Positions 1 to 7,315 of a stretch of DNA of 22,143 nucleotides are shown here, one piece after another. The stretch covers positions 1-22,143 of the forward strand of contig WFRT01000242.1 of NCBI GenBank assembly GCA_015486445.1. Reading direction: 5' to 3'. Positions within the stretch are counted from its first letter, which is position 1. Each line of letters begins with the position of its first letter. The notes under the pieces were generated by a model that did no database searches, had not been told where the DNA came from, and saw only the letters and a list, made by a program, of their open reading frames with translations. Position numbers and translations under genes: made by a program. The DNA comes from Pseudomonadota bacterium. Its GTDB lineage: Bacteria > Desulfobacterota > Anaeroferrophillalia > Anaeroferrophillales > Tharpellaceae.

Positions 1-1153
1 GGGAGGCAACCTTGCCCAGCGCGGCAACCGTCTCCGGGTAGGGATGACCGATGCCGACCGCGTACCCCCGGGAACGGGCCACCGCGATCAGCACCCCGAC
101 CTGTTCCAGGATGGCCTTTACTTCGGGCCGGTTGTCGAGAAAGACATCCCTCTGCAAAACCGGGATCCCGGCCGCAGCGGCCTCCCGGCCGGCCACCGTA
201 TCGTTAATTGTCCGGCTGTCGATGAAAAACAGCCCGGTGCCGGCCAGGGCCCGCATGACCAGTTTCATCTTCTCCCGGTCCTCGGTCAGGCGCGAACCCA
301 TGTGGTTGTTGACGCCGACTATCCCGGGAACCGCCTTGAGATCGGCATCCAGGACCCGGCAGAACTCATCTTCGCTCATGCGGCAAAAAAGGGCGCCGGG
401 ACCGGGATCCATCCGCGGCCAGTTGCGGGGCTCCATCGGCAAATGAAGCATGACATCATGGGACTGGCGGACAAGCAGTTCGGCGACCCGCCGGGAAGCC
501 GGCAGATGGGGAAACACCGCGAAAGTCAGCGGCAGATCGAGCGCGGCCAGTTCCCGGGCCACTTTCAGGCTGCGGCCCATGTCGTCGATAATGATCGCGA
601 TCTGCGGCCTGTCGCCCTGTTCCATGAGGTCGGGAGGCGGCCGCAGGGAGGTCAATTCAGCAATCAGGACAACCCGGTCCCCGGAAATCAGCAGCAGGGT
701 AAAAACCCCGCTCACCGGATCGGTGGCGGCCAAACAGTCAAGCCGGGCATCACGCTGGAGAGTCTCGCGGAAAACTTTCAGCCCGGAACTGAAAAAAGGC
801 TTAAGGCTGCGGTATCTTCCGCTCAGGCGCACCCGCTCCCAGGAACCGCTGCCGTCGCGAACCTCCTCCCAGTCCTCCGCGATATCGCCTTCCGGCGGCA
901 GGCAGCCGGAGAGCCGCCGCACCAGTTCTTCGGCCATCCGGGCCAGTTGCGGCCGGGAGACGCCCTCTTCAGTCCGGGGTCGGTTTTGTCCCCGCCGCAA
1001 CTCCAGGGACGCCGGCGCTGCAACCTGAACGGGTTTTGCCCGGCCGGCCAGGAGCCAGCCCAGGAGAAAAAAAAGGGCGGCGGCAACCAGGCCCAGAAAG
1101 GCAAATGCCGCCAGTTTCCGGGAAAAAACCGGGCTCCGGTCATCACCTTTCAT
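1..1153 (-). CDS. Divergent polysaccharide deacetylase (YibQ/DUF610 family), C-terminus cut by window edge
   Basis: This is a member of the divergent polysaccharide deacetylase 2 family, a NodB-like fold of uncertain substrate thought to act on envelope glycans. The reading frame is open for 384 codons and leaves the window at base 1. Residues 12-35 form one hydrophobic N-terminal anchor after a short basic stretch, so the catalytic part should be periplasmic. A variable linker leads to the deacetylase domain, which opens with AIIIDDMGRSLKVAREL and contains PHLPASRR, VMLHLPMEPRNWP, GVNNHMGSRLTED, FIDSRTIND and, at the edge, GIGHPYPET. These are hallmarks of the family. The ATG at 1153 is preceded by AAGGTGG at a good distance. 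It starts 32 nt after the ctpA stop and is the last visible gene of the proS-ftsEX-envC-ctpA operon. Long plus-strand frames over this region are shadows. Confidence 0.88.
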   Translation of the reverse strand, partial: MKGDDRSPVFSRKLAAFAFLGLVAAALFFLLGWLLAGRAKPVQVAAPASLELRRGQNRPRTEEGVSRPQLARMAEELVRRLSGCLPPEGDIAEDWEEVRDGSGSWERVRLSGRYRSLKPFFSSGLKVFRETLQRDARLDCLAATDPVSGVFTLLLISGDRVVLIAELTSLRPPPDLMEQGDRPQIAIIIDDMGRSLKVARELAALDLPLTFAVFPHLPASRRVAELLVRQSHDVMLHLPMEPRNWPRMDPGPGALFCRMSEDEFCRVLDADLKAVPGIVGVNNHMGSRLTEDREKMKLVMRALAGTGLFFIDSRTINDTVAGREAAAAGIPVLQRDVFLDNRPEVKAILEQVGVLIAVARSRGYAVGIGHPYPETVAALGKVAS

Positions 1154-1185
1154 CGCCACCTTGTCTGCCGCCCGTCAAAAACTAT

Positions 1186-2601
1186 CTACTGAGCCGCAGA
1201 CATCTGTTTGAAGACCTGCCACCCTTTGAGCAGTTCCACGGCCCTGACCATCTGGATATCATTGCGCCACTGATCCTGACTGTCGACCTCGGGCTGCTCC
1301 TTGTCCGGCTCCGCTTTGCCGGCTTTGCCGTCTTTTTCTTCACCGGCCGCCGGAGCCTGCAGTTCTTTGCCGGTTTTGGCATTGATCTCGAAATGGCCCT
1401 TGAGATCCTTCTCCTTGAGGTTGTGCATTATCCCCCGGTCGTTGTCACGCTGGACCACGGTGCCGGCCTCGACCACGATATCGGGTTCGATCCCCTTGGC
1501 CTGGATGGAGCGGCCGGACGGAGTGTAGTAGAGGGCGGTGGTCAGACGCACGGCGGAGCCGTCTTCCAGCGGGATAATTGTCTGCACCGAGCCCTTGCCG
1601 AAAGTCTGGGTTCCCATCACCAGGGCCCGTTTGTGGTCCTGCAGGGCACCGGCCACGATCTCCGAGGCGCTGGCGCTGCCGCCGTTGACCAGGATAACGA
1701 TCGGGTAATCCCCCTCGGTGCCGTCGTCATAGGCCTTGTAGCTCATGTTCTGCTTGTTGATGCGCCCGTCGGTATAGACGATCAGGCCCGATTTGAGAAA
1801 GTAGTCGGAAACCTTGACCGCCTGCTGCAGCAGGCCGCCGGGGTTGTTGCGCAAATCGAGCACCAGCCCCTTAATCTGATGTTTTTCCTTGAGTTCCTTC
1901 ATCCTCCGGTTGAGATCGGCATAGGTGCGCGACTGGAACTGGGTCAGGCGGATATAAGCGATGTTGTCGGTCAGCATCCGGCTCTTGACGCTGACCACCT
2001 TGATGATATCACGAATTATCTTGACGTCGAGAAGCGATGAGAGACCTTTGCGCATGATCGAAATGGTGATCTTGGTACCCTTGGGCCCGCGCATCTTTTT
2101 GACCGCTTCCATCAGGGTCATGTCCTTGGTCAGTTCACCGTTGATCTTGATAATCCGGTCGCCGGCCTTGATCCCGGCCCGAAACGCCGGGGTGTCTTCG
2201 ATCGGGGAGACCACGGTCAAAACCCCGTCGCGAATCGTGATCTCGATACCGAGCCCGCCGAAGGAGCCCGAGGTTTCCACCTGCATCTCCTTGAACATGT
2301 CCGGGGGCATGAAACTGGAATGGGGGTCGAGATCGGACAGCATGCCCTTGATCGAACCGTAAACCAGCTTTTTGACGCTGACCTTCTCGACATAGTTTTT
2401 CTGTACCAGGCTCAAGGTGTCGGTATAGAGCTTGATATATTCATAAGGGCTCCGGCTCTCCTCTTCGACCTTGGCCTCCTTCTGCTGCTCCTCGCGGGCT
2501 CGGGAATCACCACTTAAAACGCCAAGATGCATCACCAGAAAGGCAGCCAGGGCCAGGAACAGGCCAAGCAAGATTGATTTGCCTTTATTCCTTTCAACCA
2601 T
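1186..2601 (-). CDS. ctpA: Carboxy-terminal processing protease, S41 family
   Basis: A 471-residue periplasmic, membrane-anchored serine protease of the CtpA/Prc family, which trims C-termini of envelope proteins and in several bacteria controls peptidoglycan hydrolases. Residues 9-30 form an N-terminal membrane anchor. A PDZ domain covers about 112-185 (GLGIEITIRDGVLTVVSPI, AGIKAGDRIIKING). The S41 core follows with DLRNNPGG near 249, the nucleophile Ser311 in GGSASASEI, and the general-base Lys336 in FGKGSVQT, at the 25-residue spacing usual for the family. I chose the ATG at 2601 because GGAGG lies nine bases before it. An upstream in-frame ATG at 2679, overlapping the envC stop, would add 26 polar residues with only a weak ribosome site. 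It follows envC, as in many deltaproteobacteria, which suggests a shared cell-wall remodelling role. Confidence 0.93.
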   Translation of the reverse strand: MVERNKGKSILLGLFLALAAFLVMHLGVLSGDSRAREEQQKEAKVEEESRSPYEYIKLYTDTLSLVQKNYVEKVSVKKLVYGSIKGMLSDLDPHSSFMPPDMFKEMQVETSGSFGGLGIEITIRDGVLTVVSPIEDTPAFRAGIKAGDRIIKINGELTKDMTLMEAVKKMRGPKGTKITISIMRKGLSSLLDVKIIRDIIKVVSVKSRMLTDNIAYIRLTQFQSRTYADLNRRMKELKEKHQIKGLVLDLRNNPGGLLQQAVKVSDYFLKSGLIVYTDGRINKQNMSYKAYDDGTEGDYPIVILVNGGSASASEIVAGALQDHKRALVMGTQTFGKGSVQTIIPLEDGSAVRLTTALYYTPSGRSIQAKGIEPDIVVEAGTVVQRDNDRGIMHNLKEKDLKGHFEINAKTGKELQAPAAGEEKDGKAGKAEPDKEQPEVDSQDQWRNDIQMVRAVELLKGWQVFKQMSAAQ

Positions 2602-2675
2602 TTGTAAAAACCTCCAGAAATTTGCTCGCAGACCTTCCGCCTCCGGCGGCCGTCCTGAATGGGAAAATTTTTTCA

Positions 2676-3836
2676 TCATCCCGCGCCCTCGCCCAGTTGG
2701 GAAACCCAGGTCAACGGGTCTTCGGGAATTCCATCTCGTCTGATTTCAAAATAGAGCGAGGGCACGTCGCTGAAGGCCCCGGTGCCCACCTCGCCGATGA
2801 CCTGGCGGCCCTTGACATAGTCATTTACCCGGCAGGACATCTGGCGCAAATGGGCATAAACGGAAACGTAGCCACCGCCATGATCGATTACCAGCAGGTT
2901 GCCGTAGCCTTTCATCCAGGAAGCGAAAACCACCTTGCCCGGATAGATCACCCGGACCGGGGTTCCGGGCGCGGCTTCGATCTCGATCCCCTTGTTGTTG
3001 GTCACGGTGGCAAAATCAGAATCTTTTTCGACCCCGAAAAAGCTGATTACCACCCCTTCCACGGGCATCGGCAAAGCCCCTTTACGGGAAGCGAAATCGG
3101 TCTCGGGAAGGCCCCCGGACTGGGTCAGCAGTTCCAGTTGTCCCGCCATTTTTTTAAGCTCGGCGACAAGCTCGTCATGGGCCCTGACCTGATGGCGGAT
3201 TTTATACAGCAACTGTTTTTTTTTGGCAATGTTTTCTTCCATTTCAGCCACCTTGGCGGCCTGTCGCTGCTTGAGCTGCTGCAGAAAACTGCGATGTTTC
3301 TCCAACTCCTCGCGGTGTTTCCCGGCATCCTCCAAAAGCTTCCGGCAGTCCTGCTGCAGACGCCGGTCCGCCTCCAGTACGCACTGGCCATAATAGAGGG
3401 CATTGATTTTTTTCCCGAGGGAGATGTCACGGTCGAGGAAATCAAGCCATTTCCCCGGCGGCTGGCAGTATCGAGCCCGCAGGCGGCGGCAGAATTTAAG
3501 CTGCAGTTCCCTGTAGCTCTGCCCCAGACAGCCGGTTTCCGCCTCGAGGGCGGCAATCTTGCGACCGACCTCGGCCATCTCTTCATCAAGCCCCTTGAGT
3601 TCCCGCCGCAGAATCGCCCGGTTGCGGTTGAGATTGTCAATCTCCTGCAGGATTGAAGCCTGGCGCTGGCGCACCCGCTCGCCCCGGCGCTCCTCCTGGT
3701 GAATCTGATGGCGCAGGGTCCGCAGATCGCGCCGGACCGCGTTGCGGTCTCCCCCCGTCCCCAGCAGCGGCCCGGAGCCCGCCGCCGACGGCCAGAGGAG
3801 AAAGAGCAGCAAGAGGCAGGAGAGAGCTTTGCGCAT
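2676..3836 (-). CDS. envC: EnvC-like murein hydrolase activator (coiled coil plus degenerate LytM/M23 domain)
   Basis: A 386-residue secreted protein with a signal peptide at 1-20 (MRKALSCLLLLFLLWPSAAG), a long coiled coil at about 30-235 and a C-terminal LytM/M23 domain at about 258-380. Active LytM enzymes bind zinc through HxxxD and HxH motifs. Here the first motif is NNKGIEIEA (His to Asn, Asp to Glu) and the last is LYFEIR instead of LHFEIR, while VYAHL keeps one His. The domain is therefore probably non-catalytic, as in E. coli EnvC, which activates amidases and is itself controlled by FtsEX. Position directly after ftsX supports this. The ATG at 3836 was chosen because it starts the signal peptide; the frame extends upstream to 3965, but that would bury the signal. 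It begins five bases after the ftsX stop. Confidence 0.9.
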   Translation of the reverse strand: MRKALSCLLLLFLLWPSAAGSGPLLGTGGDRNAVRRDLRTLRHQIHQEERRGERVRQRQASILQEIDNLNRNRAILRRELKGLDEEMAEVGRKIAALEAETGCLGQSYRELQLKFCRRLRARYCQPPGKWLDFLDRDISLGKKINALYYGQCVLEADRRLQQDCRKLLEDAGKHREELEKHRSFLQQLKQRQAAKVAEMEENIAKKKQLLYKIRHQVRAHDELVAELKKMAGQLELLTQSGGLPETDFASRKGALPMPVEGVVISFFGVEKDSDFATVTNNKGIEIEAAPGTPVRVIYPGKVVFASWMKGYGNLLVIDHGGGYVSVYAHLRQMSCRVNDYVKGRQVIGEVGTGAFSDVPSLYFEIRRDGIPEDPLTWVSQLGEGAG

Positions 3837-3841
3837 GCTTA

Positions 3842-4747
3842 TCAATCCCGGAAATTCCAGCGCGAGGAAAGCAGGAAGCCGGCAATCCCGAGGCCGGTTC
3901 CCAGGCAGAGAAAGACAACGATAAAAACGGGGGAAAAAAATTTCAGGCTGGCGGCAATCGGCCACTGCGGCACCTGGGCATGGAGCCAGTCACGAAAACT
4001 TAAGAAGCCGCCGTAAGCCAGCCCCAGGGCCAGCAGCGAGGCCAGCGTCCCCTGGAAAATGCCTTCCAGCAGGTAGGGCATGGCGACGAACCACCGGGAA
4101 GCGCCGACCAGGTGGAGAACCCGGATGATTTCCCGGCGGGAAAAGAGCGAGAGACGAATGGTGCTGGCAACGATGAAAACGGTCATCAGCGAGAGAAAGG
4201 CGGCAAACAGAAAACCGAAATACTTGACCACCCTGAGCAGTGAAAACAGATGGCGCAGCCAGCGGCTGCCGTAGACCACTTCCGCGACACCGACCTGGCG
4301 CTCGAGCTGCCGGGCCAGGTGTTCGACATCGCCCAAGCTGGAGACCTCGGCATCGAGAACCAGTTCGAGCGAGGCCGGCAGAGGATTTTCCGGCAGATCC
4401 TTGAGAAAGTCCTCGTCTTCGTCCAGGGTTTTGCGGAAGTTCTCCAGGGCCTGCTCCCGGGAAACATACTCCAGGCTGACCACCTCGTCGAGGTCCCGGC
4501 AATAGTTCTTCAGCTCCGCCAGCCGGTCGGCCGCGATATCGTCATCCAGGTAGACAATCACCCTGAGGTCTGAACGCCAGGCGGAAACAATCCGGGAAGC
4601 ATTATTGTAGGCCAGGAAATAGAGGCTTAAAAGCAGCATGGCGACGGCAATAATCGAGATCGAAATCAGGTTTATAACCGGATGACGCCGGATATTATTG
4701 GCCGTCAGCTTGAGCAGGGGGTAGATATAACTGGGTTTGCGTATCAT
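3842..4747 (-). CDS. ftsX: Cell division ABC transporter permease FtsX
   Basis: A 301-residue inner-membrane protein with FtsX topology: a cytoplasmic N-terminus, TM1 at about 24-46, an extracytoplasmic domain rich in Asp/Glu/Leu (about 50-165), then three C-terminal TM segments. The last part includes the conserved region near FSRREIIRVLHLVGAS and the segment ending in FLLSSRWNFRD. FtsX pairs with the ATPase FtsE and transmits its conformational signal across the membrane to EnvC-type activators at the septum. Its ATG at 4747 overlaps the ftsE stop by one base (TGATG), a classic translational-coupling arrangement. A TTG one codon upstream is the only alternative start and is less likely. Confidence 0.94.
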   Translation of the reverse strand: MIRKPSYIYPLLKLTANNIRRHPVINLISISIIAVAMLLLSLYFLAYNNASRIVSAWRSDLRVIVYLDDDIAADRLAELKNYCRDLDEVVSLEYVSREQALENFRKTLDEDEDFLKDLPENPLPASLELVLDAEVSSLGDVEHLARQLERQVGVAEVVYGSRWLRHLFSLLRVVKYFGFLFAAFLSLMTVFIVASTIRLSLFSRREIIRVLHLVGASRWFVAMPYLLEGIFQGTLASLLALGLAYGGFLSFRDWLHAQVPQWPIAASLKFFSPVFIVVFLCLGTGLGIAGFLLSSRWNFRD

Positions 4748-5421
4748 CAACAGGCGTCCGGCCAGACATAGGCTTGAAGCTGGCCCCGGTCGAGATAAAA
4801 GACCTTCTTCTTGAAACGCTGCAGCAGGGAACGGTTGTGGGTAACCATGACCACGGTCGTGCCCCGCTCATTGATGGTGTTGAAGATCTGCATGATCTCG
4901 TCGGCGATCTCGTAGTCGAGGTTGCCGGTGGGCTCGTCGGCGAGAATCAGATCGGGAGAATTGACCAGGGCCCGGGCAATCGCCACGCGTTGCTGCTCAC
5001 CACCGGAAAGCTGGGGCGGAAAACGGTTTATCTGGCGCTCGATGCCGACCGTTTTCAGAACCTTCCAGACGGTCTTCTGGATCCGGCTCCGGGGATAGCC
5101 GGTAACCTCGAGAGCCAGGGCGACATTGTCGAAAACCGTGTAGCTGGGAATCAGCTTGTAATCCTGGAAAACGATTCCCATGCGCCGCCGCAGGCGGGCG
5201 ATGGATTTAACCCGGGCCCGGCTGACGTCGATGCCGTTGACAACGATCTGGCCGCTGTCGGGGCTGAGGTCGGCAAACAAAAGCCGAAAAAGGGTGGTCT
5301 TGCCGGCCCCGCTGGGACCGGAAAGGTAGACGAACTCTCCCCGCTTGACCTCGAAGCTGACATCCTTCAAGACCATATCCGGGTAGTTGTAGCTCTTATT
5401 GAGATGAAAGACGCGAATCAT
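4747..5421 (-). CDS. ftsE: Cell division ATP-binding protein FtsE
   Basis: A 224-residue ABC ATPase, the usual FtsE length. Walker A is GPSGAGKTT (35-43), the Q-loop is FQDYK (Gln86), the signature is LSGGEQQRVAIARA (138-151), Walker B is LILADEPTGNLD (158-169), and the switch His is in VTHNRS (His195). FtsE energises FtsX at the division site. The ATG at 5421 lies inside the 3' end of proS, an overlap of 26 bases. The frame extends upstream to 5469, but the added residues lack FtsE similarity. The overlap suggests that division-gene expression depends on translation through proS. Confidence 0.95.
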   Translation of the reverse strand: MIRVFHLNKSYNYPDMVLKDVSFEVKRGEFVYLSGPSGAGKTTLFRLLFADLSPDSGQIVVNGIDVSRARVKSIARLRRRMGIVFQDYKLIPSYTVFDNVALALEVTGYPRSRIQKTVWKVLKTVGIERQINRFPPQLSGGEQQRVAIARALVNSPDLILADEPTGNLDYEIADEIMQIFNTINERGTTVVMVTHNRSLLQRFKKKVFYLDRGQLQAYVWPDAC

Positions 5422-7132
5422 CGGCTTCCAGATCCCGCAGCAAATCCCACAGGGGAGTACGATCGGCAAGCGGCAGTTCGAGATCGTGGACTCCGTTTCG
5501 GCTCCGGGCCTCGATAATCCCCTTCTTGAACCCCTTGCGTCCCAGGGTCAGGCGCAGCGGGATGCCCAGCAGGTCGGCATCCTTGAACTTGACCCCGGGC
5601 CGTTCGCCGCGATCGTCGTAGAGCACCTCGACGCCCCGTTTCTCAAGATCGCCGTAGAGCGTTTCAACCGCCGCCGTGACCTCCTCCGACTTGGGATCGA
5701 GATTCAACAGGGCCACCTTGAAGGGGGCCAGGGCCCAGGGAAAGATTATACCATTCTCGTCATGGTTCTGCTCGATCGCGGCGGCCACGGTCCGGCCGAT
5801 GCCGATGCCATAGCAGCCCATGATCATCAGCCGCTCTTCACCCTCGGCATCGAGAAAGGTGGCCTTGAGCTTCTCGCTGTACTTGGTACCCAGCTTGAAG
5901 ATATGGCCGACCTCGATGCCCCGGTCGAGGCGCAGTTTTCCCTCGCAGCGGGGGCAGGGGTCTCCGGGTCGCACCGTTACCAGGTCGTACAACCTGTCGG
6001 CCTTTAAATCACGCCCCCAGGCCACATTTCGCAGGTGGTAGCCGGCCCGGTTGGCCCCACAGACAAAGGTTCCGACAAGCGGAATGCGACGGTCGACCAG
6101 AACCGGAACCGAAACCTCGAGCGGACCAAGATAGCCCACCGGCAGGCCGAGCTCCTCGGCAACCCGGGCCGGGGGCGGAACTTCCAGCCATTCCGCTCCC
6201 AGCGCGGCCCTGACCTTGACTTCGTTAACCTCGAAGTCGCCGGGAACCACCACCATGCAGAAACCGAGATCACTTTCAAAAATCATGCTCTTGGCGATCT
6301 GTCCGGCTGCCACCTGGAAAAAAGCGGCCACTTCCTCAACCGCGGCGCACTCCGGGGTCGCCACCGCCTCCGGGGCCGGCAAATCCTCCACAATCTCCGC
6401 GGGCGCTTCCGGCACCCGGCTTTCGGCCTTTTCGATATTGGCAGCATAATCACAAGCGCTGCAGCTGGCCACCGCGTCTTCGCCGGAATCGGCCAGGACC
6501 ACGAACTCATGGGAAAAGCTGCCGCCGATCGTGCCGGAATCAGCTTCCACGGCCCTGAAATTGAGCCCGCAGCGGGAGAATATCCGGCTGTAGGCTTCCC
6601 GCATGAGCTGATAACTGCGCCCGGCGGCGGCATCGTCGACATCGAAGCTGTAACCATCCTTCATGATGAATTCCCGGCCCCGCATCAAGCCGAAACGAGG
6701 CCGGATCTCATCCCTGAACTTGGTCTGGATCTGGTAGAGATTGAGCGGCAGCTGGCGATAGGAACGAACCTCGTGGCGCACCAGGTCGGTAATCACCTCT
6801 TCGTGGGTCGGGCCGAAGCAGAACTCCCGCTGGTGTCGATCCTTCAGGCGCAGCAGTTCCCTGCCATAGAAATCCCAGCGGCCGCTCTCCTGCCAGAGCT
6901 CAGCCGGCTGAACCGCCGGCAGCAGAACCTCCTGGGCCCCGGCCCGGTTCATCTCCTCGCGGACAATGTTTTCAACCCGGCGAATGGCCATCAGGCCATA
7001 GGGAAGATAAGAGTAGATTCCGGCCGCCAGCCGGCGGATCATCCCGGCCCGAAGCATCAAACGATGGCTGACCACCTCGGCTTCCGAGGGAACCTCTTTC
7101 AAGGTGGGCAGATGCATTGATGAAAAACGCAT
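5396..7132 (-). CDS. proS: Prolyl-tRNA synthetase, bacterial type with editing domain
   Basis: A 578-residue class II aminoacyl-tRNA synthetase charging tRNA-Pro. Motif 1 lies around RRLAAGIYSYLPYG and VLLPAVQPAELW. FCFGPTHEEVITDL and motif 2 (KFRDEIRPRFGLMRGREF) follow, and motif 3 is GIGIGRTVAAAIEQ. Between motifs 2 and 3 sits the INS editing domain (about 220-410) with IAKSMIF and GANRAGYHLRNVAWGRDL. Two Cys pairs are visible, CSAC and CPRC. The C-terminal anticodon-binding domain contains DDRGERPGVKFKDADLLGIP. I place the start at the ATG at 7132, with GAGG 11 bases upstream; the frame opens 40 codons earlier, but that part overlaps the predicted promoter region and is unlike ProRS. It is the first gene of the operon leading into ftsEX. 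Confidence 0.95.
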   Translation of the reverse strand: MRFSSMHLPTLKEVPSEAEVVSHRLMLRAGMIRRLAAGIYSYLPYGLMAIRRVENIVREEMNRAGAQEVLLPAVQPAELWQESGRWDFYGRELLRLKDRHQREFCFGPTHEEVITDLVRHEVRSYRQLPLNLYQIQTKFRDEIRPRFGLMRGREFIMKDGYSFDVDDAAAGRSYQLMREAYSRIFSRCGLNFRAVEADSGTIGGSFSHEFVVLADSGEDAVASCSACDYAANIEKAESRVPEAPAEIVEDLPAPEAVATPECAAVEEVAAFFQVAAGQIAKSMIFESDLGFCMVVVPGDFEVNEVKVRAALGAEWLEVPPPARVAEELGLPVGYLGPLEVSVPVLVDRRIPLVGTFVCGANRAGYHLRNVAWGRDLKADRLYDLVTVRPGDPCPRCEGKLRLDRGIEVGHIFKLGTKYSEKLKATFLDAEGEERLMIMGCYGIGIGRTVAAAIEQNHDENGIIFPWALAPFKVALLNLDPKSEEVTAAVETLYGDLEKRGVEVLYDDRGERPGVKFKDADLLGIPLRLTLGRKGFKKGIIEARSRNGVHDLELPLADRTPLWDLLRDLEADDSRLSSQ

Positions 7133-7223
7133 AAAAGAGCTGTCCTCATGTTTCCGGCACACCTTAGTTTGCCAAGTTGGGCATGGCGCCGGCCAAAGGT
7201 TGCAAAAAAGAAATTGTTCACAT

Positions 7224-7252
7224 CTTGTAGAAAGTACGCACCAACTTGTCAA
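7224..7252 (-). promoter_or_regulatory. Sigma-70-type promoter for proS-ftsEX operon
   Basis: On the minus strand TTGACA (7252-7247) is followed after 17 bases by TACAAG (7229-7224), a perfect -35 and a 4/6 -10. It would give a leader of about 85 nt before the proS ATG at 7132. It sits just beyond the cooS terminator, so the two transcription units are cleanly separated. Confidence 0.6.
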
Positions 7253-7256
7253 GCAT

Positions 7257-7287
7257 AAAAAAGCCCCGGCTCGAATCGAGCCGGGGC
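7257..7287 (-). terminator. Rho-independent terminator of cooS
   Basis: The inverted repeat GCCCCGGCTCG / CGAGCCGGGGC at 7263-7287 has a 3-base loop. Read on the minus strand it is followed at once by six Ts, 29 bases after the cooS stop. It is a textbook intrinsic terminator oriented for cooS. Confidence 0.93.
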
Positions 7288-7315
7288 CTTGGGGTCTGAC
7301 CTGGAACCGGTCGGC

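Noticed and set aside
44..1192. Long plus-strand open frame of 382 codons over the polysaccharide deacetylase
   Set aside because: The minus-strand frame encodes clear family motifs. The plus frame is a GC-driven shadow without any recognisable domain.
2602..2679. Longer ctpA start at the ATG overlapping the envC stop
   Set aside because: The overlap is attractive, but the extra 26 residues are polar and precede the membrane anchor. GGAGG before the ATG at 2601 is far stronger.
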